Notes under the pieces: generated by a model
What the model was told of the DNA's origin: nothing
The model's database searches: none
The model's input: the letters and a program-made list of their open reading frames with translations, nothing else
Program-made: the position numbers and the translations under genes
Shown here: positions 25,651 through 34,928 of the stretch, in pieces
Layout: every line of letters begins with the position of its first letter
How positions within the stretch are numbered: the stretch's first letter is position 1
NCBI GenBank assembly: GCA_002332905.1
Contig: DDAM01000023.1
Coordinates: 1-64,000, forward strand
From: Firmicutes bacterium UBA2058
GTDB lineage: Bacteria; Bacillota; Clostridia; Tissierellales; Sedimentibacteraceae
Direction: 5' to 3'
Length of the DNA stretch: 64,000 nucleotides

Positions 25651-26151
25651 TTATTTATTACCGCAGCATTTTTTGTATTTTTTACCAGAACCACATGGAC
25701 ATGGATCGTTTCTGCCAACTTTGCTTTCATTGATAACTTGCTTAGAACGATTGAAGTCTTTTCTAATTTCTTTTCTTCTTTCTTCTGGTATGATATTGTC
25801 CCACTCCTTTAAGCCATATAGCCATTCAGCTTTAGCTTCATGCATGTTCCAAAGTAATTTCTCAAAATCAAATTCTGCATTAATTACAGTTTCCTCAGTA
25901 GCATCTTCAAGCTTTAGTTCTTCCTTAAAGCTAGTGTTTGCTCCGTCTAAGAATCCAACAAATTGCTTTGCTGTTGAACCGAATTTTTCTGAAAGTTCTT
26001 TTATGCTACCACTTATAACAGGAGTATTTTCGCTAAGAATTTTTTTGTATATATCAGTTTCTTTAACCATATATTTTTTCCAGAATTCGGTATAATCTTC
26101 TTGAGTTTTTATGTTTTCTAAATCTTCAGTCCATTCTTTATATAAACTCAT
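25651..26151 (-). CDS. SEC-C motif zinc-binding protein
   Basis: This 166-aa soluble, mostly helical protein ends in VGRNDPCPCGSGKKYKKCCG, the SEC-C zinc motif also found at the SecA C-terminus. The preceding region is charged and unassigned. GGAGG inside the longer frame (opening at 26208) places the true start at ATG 26151 (MSLYKEWTEDL). TTGTAA-16-TAAAAT upstream may be its promoter. It follows purD on the same strand after a 166-bp gap. SEC-C proteins are often linked to translocation or ribosome-associated functions; no specific role is claimed. Confidence 0.8.
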   Translation of the reverse strand: MSLYKEWTEDLENIKTQEDYTEFWKKYMVKETDIYKKILSENTPVISGSIKELSEKFGSTAKQFVGFLDGANTSFKEELKLEDATEETVINAEFDFEKLLWNMHEAKAEWLYGLKEWDNIIPEERRKEIRKDFNRSKQVINESKVGRNDPCPCGSGKKYKKCCGNK

Positions 26152-26310
26152 AATTACCTCCATTGCGCGTTTAAAGCGTCGTAAATCTTTAGAGTGTTTT
26201 TTCTTCACTCTTTTAACATAACTATTTTATCAGAAAATCTGCAAATTACAAGATATATATTTGCATAGCACAAAAAATATCATTTTTTATCTTTAAATAA
26301 GCTTTGCAGT

Positions 26311-26330
26311 AGCTTTGCTATAGCAAAGCT
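26311..26330. repeat. 20-bp perfect palindrome over the purD stop codon
   Basis: AGCTTTGCTATAGCAAAGCT is self-complementary and includes the purD TAG (26318-26320). GCAAAGC recurs just downstream on the minus strand. It may act as a 3'-end hairpin, though no clean T-run follows. Confidence 0.6.
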
Positions 26331-27571
26331 ATATCAGTTCTATATTCCATTTTATCAAAGCAAATTTTTTTGACATTTGTATATACTTTTTCTCTTGCCT
26401 TTTCAATTGTATCTGCTAGACAGGTTACAGCTAACACACGTCCACCATTTGTTACGATTTTTCCATCACTAAACTTAGTACCAGCATGAAATACTATTAC
26501 ATCACTATCTACATCATCAATGCCGAAAATCTCTTTACCTTTTTCATAGCTCTCTGGATATCCGCCAGAAGCAAGTACAACAGTTACAGATTTTTTATCA
26601 GACCAAACTAAATCAGATTGCTTTAATGTTCCATCTGTGGTTTTAACCATAATTTCAAGTAAATCTGATTCAAGTCTTGGTAGTACAACCTCTGTTTCTG
26701 GATCTCCAAATCGAGTGTTATATTCCAGTACCTTTGCCTTATTATCTTTAATCATAAGACCTATAAACAATACACCTCTAAAATCAATATTTTCACCTAA
26801 AAATCCCTTTAAGGTTGTATCAATTACATGATCTTTGATATATGCCTTTAATTCATCAGTATAAATTGAATTAGGTGAAAAACAACCCATACCACCGGTA
26901 TTTAGACCTAAGTCATTGTCGTAGGCTCTTTTATAATCTCTAGCACTTTCCATTGGTATTATCTCTTTACCATTTACAAAGCATAGTAAAGATGCTTCAG
27001 TTCCATCTAAAAATTCCTCTATTACAAGACTATCACCTGCATCGCCAAACTGCTTGTCTTCTAGTATAGATTTAATACCATCTTGTGCTTCATTAAGTGT
27101 GTTGCATATTAAAACACCCTTGCCAGCTGCCAAACCATCAGCCTTTATAACTACAGGCAGACTAAATTCTTTTACACCTTCTAGTGCATTTGTGCAATCT
27201 GTATAGGTTTTATATTTTGCAGTAGGGACATTATACTTTTCCATAAAGTCCTTTGAGTAAGATTTACTACCTTCAAATATAGCTCCGCACCTTTTAGGAC
27301 CAAATGCTTTTATTCCATTTTTTTCAAGTTCATCTACAATTCCTGCAACTAGAGGAACCTCAGGACCTACTACAACAAAATCAATCTTATTATTATAGGA
27401 GAATTCAGTTATTTTTTCTATATCCTCAGCTTTTATGTCTACACATTCAGCTATACTTGATATACCAGCATTGCCAGGTGCACAGTATAATTTATTAAGT
27501 ATTTTACTTTGTTTTAATTTATAACATATAGCGTGCTCTCGTGCACCATTTCCAACTACCAATACTTTCAT
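26318..27571 (-). CDS. purD: phosphoribosylamine-glycine ligase (GARS)
   Basis: This 417-aa ATP-grasp enzyme joins glycine to phosphoribosylamine, an early step in purine synthesis. It opens with KVLVVGNGAREHAICYKL. Further blocks are GPEVPLVAGIVDEL, KADGLAAGKGVLIC (ATP-grasp) and EYNTRFGDPETEVVLPRL near 285. GGAGG supports ATG 27571 instead of the ATG at 27583. It has its own promoter (27668-27697) and lies 22 kb from the other pur genes at 50068-59783, which run the same way. In the Bacillus order purD directly follows purH. Confidence 0.96.
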   Translation of the reverse strand: MKVLVVGNGAREHAICYKLKQSKILNKLYCAPGNAGISSIAECVDIKAEDIEKITEFSYNNKIDFVVVGPEVPLVAGIVDELEKNGIKAFGPKRCGAIFEGSKSYSKDFMEKYNVPTAKYKTYTDCTNALEGVKEFSLPVVIKADGLAAGKGVLICNTLNEAQDGIKSILEDKQFGDAGDSLVIEEFLDGTEASLLCFVNGKEIIPMESARDYKRAYDNDLGLNTGGMGCFSPNSIYTDELKAYIKDHVIDTTLKGFLGENIDFRGVLFIGLMIKDNKAKVLEYNTRFGDPETEVVLPRLESDLLEIMVKTTDGTLKQSDLVWSDKKSVTVVLASGGYPESYEKGKEIFGIDDVDSDVIVFHAGTKFSDGKIVTNGGRVLAVTCLADTIEKAREKVYTNVKKICFDKMEYRTDIALL

Positions 27572-27667
27572 TAGTACCTCCATGCAATTTTTAGAGTCGG
27601 GGAATTATTAAGAAAATCTTTTACCCTTATCTCCTTTTTAAATTACTTAGTGTTTTCATATAATATT

Positions 27668-27697
27668 ATTATAAAGTAAGGTTAACAGCTAAGTCAA
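27668..27697 (-). promoter_or_regulatory. purD promoter
   Basis: On the minus strand TTGACT (27697-27692) and TATAAT (27673-27668) are 18 bp apart. A roughly 95-nt leader follows without a recognised purine aptamer. Confidence 0.65.
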
Positions 27698-27720
27698 GAT
27701 TCAAGAAATAAAAAACCCTA

Positions 27721-27749
27721 TTGTCTAATAGAGATATATATATTATAAT
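27721..27749 (+). promoter_or_regulatory. promoter of transporter cassette 1
   Basis: TTGTCT (27721-27726) and TATAAT (27744-27749) are 17 bp apart, divergent from the purD promoter. The leader to 27920 holds AACATTTAA and GACCTTTAA, a 19-bp-offset direct repeat (27806, 27825), and the inverted repeat TGTCTA/TAGACA (27865-27891). Confidence 0.6.
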
Positions 27750-27919
27750 ACTAATAATAAATAAGCAAAATTCTATATAATTCCCCATTATTATCCAAAA
27801 AAACTAACATTTAAACAAATTTCTGACCTTTAAATCCCTATATATACGTTTAATTTTAAAGGTATGTCTACTAGATAGTGTTTAATAGACACAGCAAATT
27901 TATATTGAGGGTAGTGTAA

Positions 27920-29329
27920 ATGAAAAACAAACTTTTAACAATTGTTACAAAATTATCAAATATGTTATTGTTAATAATTACTATGTCTATATTATTAACT
28001 TCTTGTAATACTGCAACGAGTGATAACGATACCATACAAGTATGGTGGTATGAGTATAAAGATTCTGAATACTATAACGATGCTGTAACTAGTGTTGCAA
28101 CTAAAATATTAGCATATTGTAAAATCAACGATATACCTGTTGAAATAGTTAAGTATAATGAAAAAAAGATAACCTATGAGGATTATGAATTAAAAAGAAA
28201 CACTGCAATGATGACAGAAAATGTTATTGTTTTGGATGATGCACGTAAATTGGCTGATATTGCTGACCAGCATTATGATTATTCAAAGCTTGAAAAATAT
28301 AATTTACTGATTGATTTATATAAGGATAGATATTGTATACCTTTAGGTGTGGGTTACAAAACTTTATCTTTTTCAAATGAATTGTTTGATTATTATGGTA
28401 TAGATTTTGGCAAAAGTATAATAACATATGACGAATACCTAGATGCTAAGCATAAAATAAAAGATAATGGTGCTGAATTTTTATTTAGCAATTTAGAATA
28501 TGATGAATTAATTGACTATTATCTTATGAAAAATGGTTTATATAATATAAGTGGTAAAAGCAAAATAATTGATAACGAAAAAAATTTCCACACAGCAGTA
28601 AAAAACACTGTAATTGGCGTTTACAATGACATTAAAAATTATTATGGTCTTGATATTGATGAAAGCATTTTAGAAAATTCAGACCAATCCGTAATGAGTG
28701 CTTATGATGTAAACTCAAAAATAGAACTATTTAACAACACTATAATTGCACATGCAACAAATTACTATCAATTTTATCCATATAGTGAAGAGGATAATAA
28801 CAGAACATATATGTTAATGCCTAAATACACAGCTTTGTCTCCTTGTATCTATATTCATAAAAATGTTACAAATGAAAAGGTTTTAGATATTGTTAATCAT
28901 CTTTTAGATATCTCAATATATAGAGTTTTAGTGTATATTGTTATGGATGGTCAGGTAGTGGAAACACCATATTTTTCACCAACAATTGACACACCAGAAA
29001 TAAGAAGATATGCAGAAGTAGATGACAATTGGAAGTATAATGGTAAATTCTACATACCTGTTGATATGGGATCTACACAACACCTAACAACTATAAATAG
29101 GATAAATGAGATGTATAATTTACTATACAAAAGTGGAAATGTCTCTAAGCAAAATGCAGATTTTTACTTTACTAATGAAAATTATAACTTTGCTATAGCA
29201 GAAGAGGTACAAGAATTGGTGAAAATGCTAATTTCAGAAAATATGGACTTAAATGATTTAAATGTAGATAAAATATTAGATAAAAAAATAAACGAATTTA
29301 TAATGAACTTTTATGTACACTTTATGTAA
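27920..29329 (+). CDS. extracellular solute-binding lipoprotein, cassette 1
   Basis: This 469-aa protein has a lipoprotein signal with lipobox LLTSC (Cys29), so it is expected to be anchored to the outer face of the membrane. The rest resembles family 1 (carbohydrate-type) ABC binding proteins, beginning TIQVWWYEYKDSEYYNDAV and including YKDRYCIPLGVGYKTLSFSN, equivalent to the usual GKIYGIP region. It is an unusually divergent member, so the ligand is unknown. GAGGGTAGTG precedes ATG. It heads a six-gene operon. A paralogue in the same position heads cassette 2 at 37805. Confidence 0.75.
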   Translation: MKNKLLTIVTKLSNMLLLIITMSILLTSCNTATSDNDTIQVWWYEYKDSEYYNDAVTSVATKILAYCKINDIPVEIVKYNEKKITYEDYELKRNTAMMTENVIVLDDARKLADIADQHYDYSKLEKYNLLIDLYKDRYCIPLGVGYKTLSFSNELFDYYGIDFGKSIITYDEYLDAKHKIKDNGAEFLFSNLEYDELIDYYLMKNGLYNISGKSKIIDNEKNFHTAVKNTVIGVYNDIKNYYGLDIDESILENSDQSVMSAYDVNSKIELFNNTIIAHATNYYQFYPYSEEDNNRTYMLMPKYTALSPCIYIHKNVTNEKVLDIVNHLLDISIYRVLVYIVMDGQVVETPYFSPTIDTPEIRRYAEVDDNWKYNGKFYIPVDMGSTQHLTTINRINEMYNLLYKSGNVSKQNADFYFTNENYNFAIAEEVQELVKMLISENMDLNDLNVDKILDKKINEFIMNFYVHFM

Positions 29330-29355
29330 AATCACAAATAGTAGAGGAGTCAAAA

Positions 29356-30483
29356 ATGGCGGGGATTGAATTAAAAAAAATAAATAAGATATATCCGAAC
29401 CAGTATAAAGCTTTAGAAAATTTAAATCTAGAGATAAAGGATAAAGAATTTCTGGTTCTTGTTGGTTCGTCCGGATGTGGAAAATCAACTATACTAAGAA
29501 TAATTGCAGGATTAGAGGATGTTCAAGATGGTTCTATAAAAATTGGGGATAAGATTGTAAATGAAGTCTCACCAAAGGATAGAAATATTGCTATGGTTTT
29601 TCAAGATTATGCTTTGTATCCTCACATGAATGTTTATGAAAATATGGCCTTTTCATTAAAGCTAAAGAAGATAAAAAAAGAAGAAATCAAGAAAAAAATA
29701 TTTGAGGTGGCTAAAAAGCTTGAAATAGAAGAATGTCTATATAAAAAACCTGCAACTTTATCAGGTGGACAAAAGCAAAGAGTTGCTCTAGGTAGAGCTA
29801 TAATAAGAGAGCCTGAAGTTTTTTTATTTGATGAACCATTATCAAACATAGATGCAAAGCTAAGAACACAAATGAGAATAGAGCTTATAAGGCTTCATAA
29901 ACAGTTAAATACGACCTTTGTATATGTAACTCACGATCAAACTGAGGCAATGACAATGGGAGAAAGAATTGTTGTCATGAAGGACGGTAAAATACAGCAA
30001 ATAGATACACCTGAAAATTTATATAATAATCCATGCAATATATTTACTGCGGGATTTATTGGTATGCCACAAATGAACTTTATAAACGGCAAACTTATAA
30101 ATGAAAATGATGTAAAAATGTTTATTGAAATAGATGCTGTAACTGGAAAGTCATTTGAGCTTAGAGATACAAATGATTTTTATGATAATACTCAAATAAC
30201 AATAGGTATAAGACCGGAGAAGTTCATTGTAAAACGTGATGATAATATAAATGTTGACGAAAACATAATTTTTGAAAATTGTGAGGTAGAAGCAGTAGAA
30301 AAGCTAGGAGCTGAGCAATTGATATATTTAAACTTTAATGGTGCTAAGATAGTAATAAAAGATTTTGAAAATCTGAAACTAGACAGAAATGAAAAATTAA
30401 CTGCATATTGCAAAATCAAGGATATTCATATATTTGAAACTGCTACAGAAAGGAAATTAGATGTATGGCAAAAACAAAGCTAA
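29356..30483 (+). CDS. MsmX/UgpC-type ABC transporter ATPase, cassette 1
   Basis: This 375-aa ATPase energises transport from the cytosolic side. Walker A GSSGCGKST lies at 37-45, signature LSGGQ at 135-139, Walker B VFLFDEP at 155-161, and H-loop VTHD near 193. It is followed by a TOBE/OB C-terminal domain (about 240-375), as in MalK, MsmX and UgpC. That places it with sugar (CUT1) importers and not with MacB-type exporters. It is very close in sequence to the cassette 2 ATPase (39301), while flanking genes have diverged more. Its end overlaps the next permease gene by 19 bp. Confidence 0.9.
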   Translation: MAGIELKKINKIYPNQYKALENLNLEIKDKEFLVLVGSSGCGKSTILRIIAGLEDVQDGSIKIGDKIVNEVSPKDRNIAMVFQDYALYPHMNVYENMAFSLKLKKIKKEEIKKKIFEVAKKLEIEECLYKKPATLSGGQKQRVALGRAIIREPEVFLFDEPLSNIDAKLRTQMRIELIRLHKQLNTTFVYVTHDQTEAMTMGERIVVMKDGKIQQIDTPENLYNNPCNIFTAGFIGMPQMNFINGKLINENDVKMFIEIDAVTGKSFELRDTNDFYDNTQITIGIRPEKFIVKRDDNINVDENIIFENCEVEAVEKLGAEQLIYLNFNGAKIVIKDFENLKLDRNEKLTAYCKIKDIHIFETATERKLDVWQKQS

Positions 30484-31238
30484 CAAGATATACTCTGATA
30501 AGCCTTATTGGAGTAGCTATAATTTATATAATTCCTTTTATCATAGCACAATTAAATTTCAATGCTGACTTACTAAATATACAATCAGGTATATTTAGTA
30601 ATAAGGGCTTTATTATATCCTTTAAAAATACAATTTTATTTATGGTAATTTTTGTACCTATAGTAGTTGCTTTAGGATTTATGTTAGCCTATTTAACGGA
30701 TACTAAAGGGTTTGGTGTGATGGTTAAAGTATCTATCATTTTACCAATTACGATTCCAGTTTTATCAGTAGCAGGCTTTTTCAGGGATTATATGAATAGT
30801 TTTTTTGAATCAATTAATGGTACCCTAGCTGTAGGGATCGTTTTTTTATGGAGTTGTTTAGGCTTTACATATTTGATATTTTTAGTTTCTTTAAGCAATA
30901 GAAGCAAATCAATGGAAGAAGCAGCTTTTTTGGACGGTGCAGGAACCTTTAGAACTATTTTTAAAATAATAATACCTTCACATATAGAGGCGTTGATTTT
31001 ATCAATAATTATAAGCATATATAATTCCCTGAAAATATTTAAGCAAACCTATGCGATGTTTGGAGAGTACCCAAAATATGACATGTTTATGATGCAAAAT
31101 TATCTATATTTGAAATTGAAGCGTTTGGATATCGAAACTTTAATAGTCTCTGCTGATGTGTTCTTAATATTTATATTAATTATCCTTGTAGGGGTAATGT
31201 TGCTAGGAAAAATACAAAAAAGAAAGCTTTTAATGTGA
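30465..31238 (+). CDS. ABC permease, MalF/UgpA type, cassette 1
   Basis: This 257-aa integral membrane protein has about six helices. Its EAA loop, EEAAFLDGAGTFRTIFKIII near residues 150-170, docks on the ATPase. It is short for a MalF-type subunit, which often has extra N-terminal helices, but is complete. It starts inside the ATPase gene, implying translational coupling. With the MalG-like partner 31 bp downstream it should form the heterodimeric import channel for the ligand of the lipoprotein at 27920. Confidence 0.85.
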   Translation: MAKTKLTRYTLISLIGVAIIYIIPFIIAQLNFNADLLNIQSGIFSNKGFIISFKNTILFMVIFVPIVVALGFMLAYLTDTKGFGVMVKVSIILPITIPVLSVAGFFRDYMNSFFESINGTLAVGIVFLWSCLGFTYLIFLVSLSNRSKSMEEAAFLDGAGTFRTIFKIIIPSHIEALILSIIISIYNSLKIFKQTYAMFGEYPKYDMFMMQNYLYLKLKRLDIETLIVSADVFLIFILIILVGVMLLGKIQKRKLLM

Positions 31239-31269
31239 GGCAAGGGCAAATAATTGCAAGGAGGTAACT

Positions 31270-32055
31270 GTGAAAAAAATTCTATATAAAATATTATCAG
31301 TCATTATTGTCATTATGTTCTTAGTACCTATATTGTATACTGTTATACAATCTTTTATAGATGAAAATCATATGGGATTTAGTTTACATCAATATTTTAA
31401 TATAGCCTTTAATTCAGAGTATTTTTCTTTATATTTTAATTCCATATTTATATCCTTAGGGATAATTGTTGGACAACTTATTGTGTCTATAGGTGCTGCA
31501 TATTATTTCGCTAGAAAAAAAAGCAAACTAGCAAACGCGATATTTATATTGTATATATTCCTTATGCTATTACCACTTCAAATAACTCTAATACCAAATA
31601 TGTTTTTGTATAATGGTATAGAGAAATATATTGGTATAAAAATTCGTGATACATATTTAGCTGTAGTGCTTCCTGGGATATTTAGCACGATGGGAGTGTT
31701 CTTCTTAAAACAGTTTTTTGAAACCATACCTAAATCATTGTATGAGATGGCTAATATTGATGGAGCATCTGATTTTAAAATATTAATAAGCATTGTTATA
31801 CCATATTCAAAAAACGCAATTTTAGCACTTTGTGCATTGAATTTTATAGAGAGTTGGAATATCGTAGAGCAAGCATTAGTTTTTATTGATACGCAAACAA
31901 AATATCCTTTGTCACTTTACTTAAATACTATGTACGAAACAGATAGAAGTATATTTTATGCTGGAAATGTAGTTTTTCTGTTTCCTGTTATCTGCCTATT
32001 AATGAAAAACATTGAATCTATAAAGAAGATGATAAGTAAGGAACAAGGGAGGTAA
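31270..32055 (+). CDS. ABC permease, MalG/UgpE type, cassette 1
   Basis: This 261-aa membrane protein uses a GTG start after AGGAGGT. It has six predicted helices, the characteristic MLLPLQITLIPNMFLYN segment and an EAA loop YEMANIDGASDFKILISIVIP. These are the marks of CUT1 second permeases. It is slightly shorter than the cassette 2 equivalent (274 aa), which carries an added segment between the first two helices. Two hairpins lie between this gene and the next. Confidence 0.87.
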   Translation: MKKILYKILSVIIVIMFLVPILYTVIQSFIDENHMGFSLHQYFNIAFNSEYFSLYFNSIFISLGIIVGQLIVSIGAAYYFARKKSKLANAIFILYIFLMLLPLQITLIPNMFLYNGIEKYIGIKIRDTYLAVVLPGIFSTMGVFFLKQFFETIPKSLYEMANIDGASDFKILISIVIPYSKNAILALCALNFIESWNIVEQALVFIDTQTKYPLSLYLNTMYETDRSIFYAGNVVFLFPVICLLMKNIESIKKMISKEQGR

Positions 32056-32056
32056 A

Positions 32057-32100
32057 AACGTGAAAAAACCACTTCACGTTATGATGCCACTATGTGGCAT
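32057..32100 (+). repeat. two adjacent hairpins before the adaptor gene
   Basis: AACGTGAA (32057-32064) pairs with TTCACGTT (32073-32080), and ATGCCAC (32084-32090) with GTGGCAT (32094-32100). Both stems are perfect, lack a T-run, and end just before the GGAGG of the next gene. An mRNA processing or translation-control role is possible. Cassette 2 lacks them. Confidence 0.6.
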
Positions 32101-32113
32101 AATGGAGGATAAT

Positions 32114-33832
32114 ATGGGAAAATTGTTTATTAAAATTTTTAAAATATTTTTTATATTTTTATGCTTTATAGTTGCATTAGGTTTAATTTTAGCTACTATT
32201 AAAAGCTATATGATAACTAAGGTTGAAACTACACTTGTAAAAGAATCATTTTTTATTAAAGAAGGGTTTTATTTTGGTGGCAAAGTAACAACAAAAAATC
32301 AAAATTATGTTGAAATTAGAGCTGGAAGGGACATGACTATTAGCGATATTAATATTGAAAACGGACAAATTTTAGATGGCGGAGACGCTAAATTGTTTAC
32401 TATAAATACAGATAACTATTTTTCAGTTAATCATGAAGTGTTAGAGGAATATAACGATAATATTAATGATATTAATTATGAAATTAATACTATGCTAAGT
32501 GATTTAAGTAAAAAAGTAGGAAGGGAAATAAAAAACATAAATGAGCTTAATCCAAATGATGGCATAATAATTTCTGCACCTGCGACTGGTAAAATTACTG
32601 GTTTAAATATTGAAAAAGATAAACGAGTTCAAACCGAATTAATTTCAAATCTAATTGATGATAGTGTGCTTATTATACCTTTTACTATGACAGTAAATGA
32701 GTATAATTCCATGTCTATAGGACAGGACATTTTAGTTACATATACAGGCTATGAGGGGTATTATAAGGCAAAGGTAACTAGCATAAATCCAAATTCTGTA
32801 CCTGGAAAAGATAAGACCTCATACATACATACTGGGGTTATAGAAGCACAAAACCCAGGGCTTATTTCACCGGGTGTTAATGTAGGTATCTACACAAAGG
32901 TAAATGAACAACCATCTTTAACCCTAAGCTATGGTGCGGTAGTAGAGTCGTATAAAGAGCAGGTAAAAATTAAAACACCTATATATTCAACTCAAACTAA
33001 TGATGTATACCCAATAGAAGTAAATGTAACTGAAGGAGAACTTGTTCAAAAGGGTCAACAAATAGCTAGACTTGGCGGAGAAGCAGTAACTGAAGAGCTA
33101 AAAGTAAGTATAAAAAATATAAAAGATAAAATTGATTTAATATCTAAAAATCAAAAAAAGATACAAGGTTTATATGGAGACATAATAAGTAGCAATGTAG
33201 ACAATGGAATAAGAATTGATGATAGCGGAAGCTGCTATATAGCTGAAAATGTATATATTGAATATGTAACTGATAAAGCTATAGTTGGTAAAAATGAAGT
33301 AATCCTTAAATATCGTTTATGTGATGAAAAAAAATTAGCTATAAAAGCTACTATAGATAAAGATATGTACAACAAAATGTCTAGTTCAACTAATACCAAA
33401 ATAACGTATGTAGATAAGAATTCTTCTTCAATTATAAATGTAAATAAATTAGATGAGAAGAAATTTGAGGATCATTATGAAATTTTATATGAACTTAAAA
33501 ATGAAGGTGTATACCACTATATTTACAATGATAATGTAACCCTTAATGCTTCTACAGAGCGATATCTATCTAATGTGGTGCCAAAGACAGCTATAATTCC
33601 TTTAGGTGAATTAAAGTCGGGCGAAAGTTGTTATGTTTATGTTTTAGATAAGGAAGAAACTATGTTTGAAGATGTAGATATTGTTAGGCGTAAAATGGCA
33701 TCAATTGGATACGTAGGAAATCAAGTCGTTCAAATAAGATTTTATGAAGATATGAGTTCATTTGATAGAATTCTAGTAGTAAACAATATTAATACGGTAC
33801 TTAAAGATGGAATGAGAGTGAAAATAAAATGA
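32114..33832 (+). CDS. HlyD/MacA-like membrane fusion (adaptor) protein, cassette 1
   Basis: This 572-aa protein has one N-terminal membrane helix (about 5-28) and a large outer domain. Lipoyl-type hairpin halves are visible at DGIIISAPATGKITGLNIEK and again at VTEGELVQKGQQIARLGGE. Between and after them are barrel segments such as VLVTYTGYEGYYKAKVTSIN and the terminal VVPKTAIIPLGELKSGESC with KDGMRV. The body looks like a duplicated adaptor unit. GGAGG fixes the start at ATG 32114, making it equal in length to its cassette 2 paralogue. Adaptors normally belong to exporters, so presence in an importer operon is odd. It overlaps the next gene by four bases. Confidence 0.75.
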   Translation: MGKLFIKIFKIFFIFLCFIVALGLILATIKSYMITKVETTLVKESFFIKEGFYFGGKVTTKNQNYVEIRAGRDMTISDINIENGQILDGGDAKLFTINTDNYFSVNHEVLEEYNDNINDINYEINTMLSDLSKKVGREIKNINELNPNDGIIISAPATGKITGLNIEKDKRVQTELISNLIDDSVLIIPFTMTVNEYNSMSIGQDILVTYTGYEGYYKAKVTSINPNSVPGKDKTSYIHTGVIEAQNPGLISPGVNVGIYTKVNEQPSLTLSYGAVVESYKEQVKIKTPIYSTQTNDVYPIEVNVTEGELVQKGQQIARLGGEAVTEELKVSIKNIKDKIDLISKNQKKIQGLYGDIISSNVDNGIRIDDSGSCYIAENVYIEYVTDKAIVGKNEVILKYRLCDEKKLAIKATIDKDMYNKMSSSTNTKITYVDKNSSSIINVNKLDEKKFEDHYEILYELKNEGVYHYIYNDNVTLNASTERYLSNVVPKTAIIPLGELKSGESCYVYVLDKEETMFEDVDIVRRKMASIGYVGNQVVQIRFYEDMSSFDRILVVNNINTVLKDGMRVKIK

Positions 33833-34875
33833 AAAAGCTCCTAATATATTTTAGTGTATTAATTGTAATTACTGGAATGTTAATTTTATTTGTCTCTAAA
33901 AATTATCCTGAAAATATACTTGAAGTATGTCTAAAGAGTTATGCCAGTCCTGAACTGGTAGATAGTGTTGTTAAAAAAATTGGCTCATTTGATTATTTTA
34001 ATATTTATGATATTTTTTCAAAAGAAGATGCCATAAGTGTATATAGCGGAAATATAAATTTATTTTTATATGATAAAAAGATTCAAAGACTAGAATTGAC
34101 ATTTAATGATGATGAAGTTATTATGGGTGAAAATTATATGTATGAGCATTTAAAGTATGATGCTTTGGGAGGAAAATACAAGTCTGAATATGGAGAATAT
34201 TATATAAATTGCATAATAGAAAACAACGATAGAATTTATTATAAAGATTTAAAAATTTTAGAAAACTCTAGAGTAAAAAATCAAAAGATATATATATCAT
34301 TGTTAAACAGCAAAAATATACTTATGAATCCACAAAATAAGCTATTGGAATTAGAAAATAACGATATTTTGTATGCCAAAAGCATTGCTTATATAGATGT
34401 CATTAATTTTCTCAAACAATTAATTGTACTTTTATTAATTGTATACACTATGCTGATTATAATTATTTTAAATACAAAAAATGGAAGTACACATAAAAAA
34501 ATAGCAAGTGCATACAAGAATACAAAATATGATTTAGAATTTAGAGATTTTTTAATTAAAAAGGAAAATCTTAAACCGATAATAAAATACATATTATACA
34601 TATTAATGCAAGTAGCTGGTGCTATAATTATTATTTTTTTAGTTGCAAAATTAATTAGTATACCTGTATCATATAGTATTGATATTAGATCAATAAAAAG
34701 TATAATAAATACAGTATCGTCTTTTGTAGATTTACTAAAATATTACTGCTTAAATGGTTTTACAGAAATATCATCTATGATAGTTAAAATAATTATGATT
34801 TATTTTGTTGCTTCAATTCTTTTTATCATAGTTAATATTAAACTATCAAATAAAAATATTTCTTCATCTAAATAA
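33829..34875 (+). CDS. FtsX/MacB-like four-TM membrane protein, cassette 1
   Basis: This 348-aa protein has a first helix at about 4-22, an outer domain (23-190) and three more helices near 195-215, 250-275 and 316-337. That order is the FtsX/MacB permease topology. The outer domain has the pattern DYFNIYDIF, SVYSGNINL and FNDDEVIMGENY, reminiscent of the MacB periplasmic core. No family was recognised with certainty and no ATPase domain is present. ATGA overlap with the adaptor gene implies coupled translation and partnership. Confidence 0.6.
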   Translation: MKKLLIYFSVLIVITGMLILFVSKNYPENILEVCLKSYASPELVDSVVKKIGSFDYFNIYDIFSKEDAISVYSGNINLFLYDKKIQRLELTFNDDEVIMGENYMYEHLKYDALGGKYKSEYGEYYINCIIENNDRIYYKDLKILENSRVKNQKIYISLLNSKNILMNPQNKLLELENNDILYAKSIAYIDVINFLKQLIVLLLIVYTMLIIIILNTKNGSTHKKIASAYKNTKYDLEFRDFLIKKENLKPIIKYILYILMQVAGAIIIIFLVAKLISIPVSYSIDIRSIKSIINTVSSFVDLLKYYCLNGFTEISSMIVKIIMIYFVASILFIIVNIKLSNKNISSSK

Positions 34876-34884
34876 AATTCAAAT

Positions 34885-34919
34885 AAAAAATCCTTTATCT
34901 TATTGATTAAGGATTTTTT
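34885..34919. terminator. terminator between cassette 1 and the nitroreductase gene
   Basis: AAAAATCCTT-ATC and GAT-AAGGATTTTTT form an imperfect stem with A and T flanks on both sides, serving both convergent genes. Confidence 0.7.
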
Positions 34920-34928
34920 GAATTAATT

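Noticed and set aside
27806..27835. LytTR-type direct repeat before cassette 1
   Set aside because: AACATTTAA and GACCTTTAA are 19 bp apart, while LytTR sites usually repeat at about 21-22 bp, and no matching pair is seen before cassette 2. Kept only as a weak clue.
27920..34875. Antimicrobial-peptide export system like MacAB or BceAB
   Set aside because: The ATPase carries a MalK/MsmX-type tail, the permeases have CUT1 EAA loops and a binding lipoprotein heads the operon, so a plain exporter does not explain the set. A hybrid is reported instead.
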